A stretch of 64,000 bases of DNA from Rikenellaceae bacterium. Its GTDB lineage: Bacteria; Bacteroidota; Bacteroidia; Bacteroidales; Rikenellaceae. This document shows, piece after piece, positions 62,543-64,000 of the stretch. Under the pieces are notes generated by a model. It was not told the DNA's origin and searched no databases. It saw only the letters and a program-made list of their open reading frames with translations. Positions within the stretch are counted from its first letter, which is position 1, and each line of letters starts with the position of its first letter. The stretch lies in NCBI GenBank assembly GCA_015060065.1, contig SUZF01000005.1:30859-94858 (forward strand), read 5' to 3'. A program made the translations under genes and the position numbers.

Positions 62543-63841
62543 TTACGATTTTAGGGTCTGTTTTTCGCGCGGAAATTGGAAAATAATTGCCAACACAACC
62601 ATAATGCCAATGCCGACAGGGTAGTAGAGATGTGGGATTATCTGTAATGGCGACACCTCGGCAAGTCCCGAAGCCATAAGCAGTTGCGCTCCGTAAGGAA
62701 TCACACCTTGCACAAAGCACGATGCCGTATCCATCAGGCTGGCACTGCGACGGGGCGACACTCCGAACTGTGTAGCAATATCGCGAGCGATGGGTCCTGC
62801 CGTGAGGATGGCGATAGTGTTGTTGGCAGTGCAGAGGTTTGTAAGTGCCGTGAGCGTTGCAATCGAAGCCTCGGCAGTGCGACGACCGCCAATATGACGT
62901 GTGAGCAGAGATATGAGGTAGTCAAAGCCTCCGCCGCACTTCACGACATTCATCAATCCGCCTGCCAAGAGGGTTACGAGTATCAGTTCGAGCATCGAGC
63001 GCATGCCATCGCCCGCGGCAGCGAATGCCGAGATTGTGTCAAATGAGCCACAGGCAAAGCCGATTATATTTGTGATAATGATACCTATCATCAGCACCCC
63101 TAACACGTTGATTCCTGCCAAGGCGCAGATGATGACCACGACGTAGGGTAGTGCGCGGAACCACTCTGCCGACTTCTCGACAACCATCACTCCCTCGGAC
63201 ATATCCGTAAAGAGGTATATCGCCAGCGTTGCGATGGCGGCAGGAAGGACTATCATCAGGTTTGTGCGGAACTTATCGCGCATACGGCATCCTTGGCTCT
63301 GTGTGGCGGCTATCGTGGTGTCCGATATGAACGATAGATTATCGCCAAAGAAGGCTCCACCCACAACTATCGCCACAGCCCAAGCCGTATCGCATCCCAT
63401 CTGTTCGGCAAGACCCGTAACTACGGGCGTGAGGGCAACGATTGTGCCTACCGATGTACCTACCGACATTGAGATAAAGCAGGCTGCCACGAATATTCCT
63501 GCGGGCAGGAAGGCGTCCGGCACGAACCGCAACGTGAGTTGTACTGTGGCATCCACAGCACCCATCTGCTTGGCTGATTCGGCGAATACTCCTGCCAAGA
63601 CGAAAATCCACACCATATACATAATGTTGGAGTTCGCTGCCCCTTGCGAGAATGTTTCGATGCGCTCCGAGAGCGATTTTCCGCGGGTTATGGCTATGGC
63701 ATATATGGCTGCTGTGATAAATGCCACACCGATAGGTATGCGGTAGAAATCTCCCGCAAGGAGCGACCCTGCGAGATAGACCACGAGCAACACCATAATC
63801 GGCGATAGCGACAGCAAACCCCTCTTGTGAGAAATATTCAT
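62543..63841 (-). CDS. Na+/H+ antiporter NhaC family protein
   Basis: A 432-residue inner-membrane carrier with about 11 hydrophobic segments, exchanging sodium or an organic cation for protons. Family blocks: MSVGTSVGTIVALTPVV (about 125-141), GAFFGDNLSFISDTTIAATQ (about 167-186) and TALTNLCTANNTIAILTAGPIARDIA (about 333-358), SSLPYGAQ-like VIPYGAQLLMASG near the end. A few NhaC-fold carriers move malate/lactate, so the substrate is open. Two bases separate it from the GSCFA gene. Confidence 0.92.
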   Translation of the reverse strand: MNISHKRGLLSLSPIMVLLVVYLAGSLLAGDFYRIPIGVAFITAAIYAIAITRGKSLSERIETFSQGAANSNIMYMVWIFVLAGVFAESAKQMGAVDATVQLTLRFVPDAFLPAGIFVAACFISMSVGTSVGTIVALTPVVTGLAEQMGCDTAWAVAIVVGGAFFGDNLSFISDTTIAATQSQGCRMRDKFRTNLMIVLPAAIATLAIYLFTDMSEGVMVVEKSAEWFRALPYVVVIICALAGINVLGVLMIGIIITNIIGFACGSFDTISAFAAAGDGMRSMLELILVTLLAGGLMNVVKCGGGFDYLISLLTRHIGGRRTAEASIATLTALTNLCTANNTIAILTAGPIARDIATQFGVSPRRSASLMDTASCFVQGVIPYGAQLLMASGLAEVSPLQIIPHLYYPVGIGIMVVLAIIFQFPREKQTLKS

Positions 63842-63876
63842 TGTTTGTGACTTTTATTTCATTGACATTTCAACTG

Positions 63877-63884
63877 CAAAGTTA
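63877..63884 (-). promoter_or_regulatory. Candidate -7 element of nhaC
   Basis: Minus strand TAACTTTG fits TAnnTTTG, 36 bases before the nhaC ATG. The -33 region has no clear TTTG at the right distance. Confidence 0.55.
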
Positions 63885-64000
63885 CATATAATTCGTTGAA
63901 TTGAGAAATTTGGGGCAAAATAATTGGCAGACAGGGGTTTTGTGAAATTCTGATTTTTGGAGGAATGCCAGCAAAAACCAACGTAATGCCAAGTTGTTCC
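63885..64000. other. Intergenic end of window
   Basis: An A+T-rich stretch upstream of nhaC. I see no reading frame, hairpin or repeat here that I would support. Confidence 0.5.

Overview
The window reads as chromosomal DNA of a Bacteroidales bacterium, most likely an Alistipes-like member of the Rikenellaceae. The phylum call rests on Bacteroidota-type promoters (TTTG, about 20 bp, TAnnTTTG) in front of many genes, a rsfS-ftsH-cdsA-psd cluster, a SecA of about 1,100 residues, Kdo/lipid A genes, and families typical of the phylum (GSCFA, DUF2851, AI-2E, short luxS/nucleosidase pair). The genus is inference only. Genes are densely packed on both strands. No tRNA, rRNA, insertion sequence, prophage or CRISPR array was seen, so this is a core region with a few accessory insertions.

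Layout. 0-4.6 kb: end of a glycosyltransferase, an MFS carrier and a large secreted TPR protein. 4.7-12.4 kb (minus): era, then a gene string GH2 glycosidase - GlpT-like antiporter - UbiD decarboxylase - helix-hairpin-helix protein - rpsU. 12.5-18.3 kb (minus): valS-rnhA followed by a GH123-like lipoprotein and outer-membrane phospholipase A. 18.4-26.4 kb: asnA divergent from lon, then a Kdo operon (kdsB, kdsA, kdsD) with a second GH2 glycosidase embedded in it. 26.5-29.4 kb (minus): trpS and a ClC/CBS channel. 29.4-31.9 kb: the most accessory-looking stretch, a strong promoter, a roughly 270-nt leader that folds well on paper, and an A+T-richer secreted YD-repeat-like protein I do not recognise. 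32-38.6 kb: oxyR, then rsfS-ftsH-cdsA-psd-AI-2E-riboflavin kinase. 38.6-45.8 kb (minus): aminotransferase-luxS-nucleosidase, an M16 protease with a C9 tract inside its promoter spacer, and panC-panD-DUF456. 45.9-54.7 kb: DPP III and a glycerophosphodiesterase; a minus-strand M23-PNPOx-ispD-PH group; lpxK-punA-ssb-dCMP deaminase. 54.8-64 kb (minus): secA, DUF2851, DUF59, sufE, a phosphodiesterase-type hydrolase with a perfect palindrome over its promoter, GSCFA and nhaC.

Functional themes are envelope building (Kdo, lipid A, phosphatidylethanolamine, isoprenoids), protein quality control (Lon, FtsH, M16, DPP III), translation (Val, Trp, bS21, RsfS, Era), and S-adenosylhomocysteine recycling (LuxS/nucleosidase). 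No obvious new multi-gene system was found. The best candidates for something undescribed are the structured leader plus secreted protein at 29.6-31.9 kb, the glycosidases inserted into housekeeping operons, and the homopolymer tracts at two promoters.
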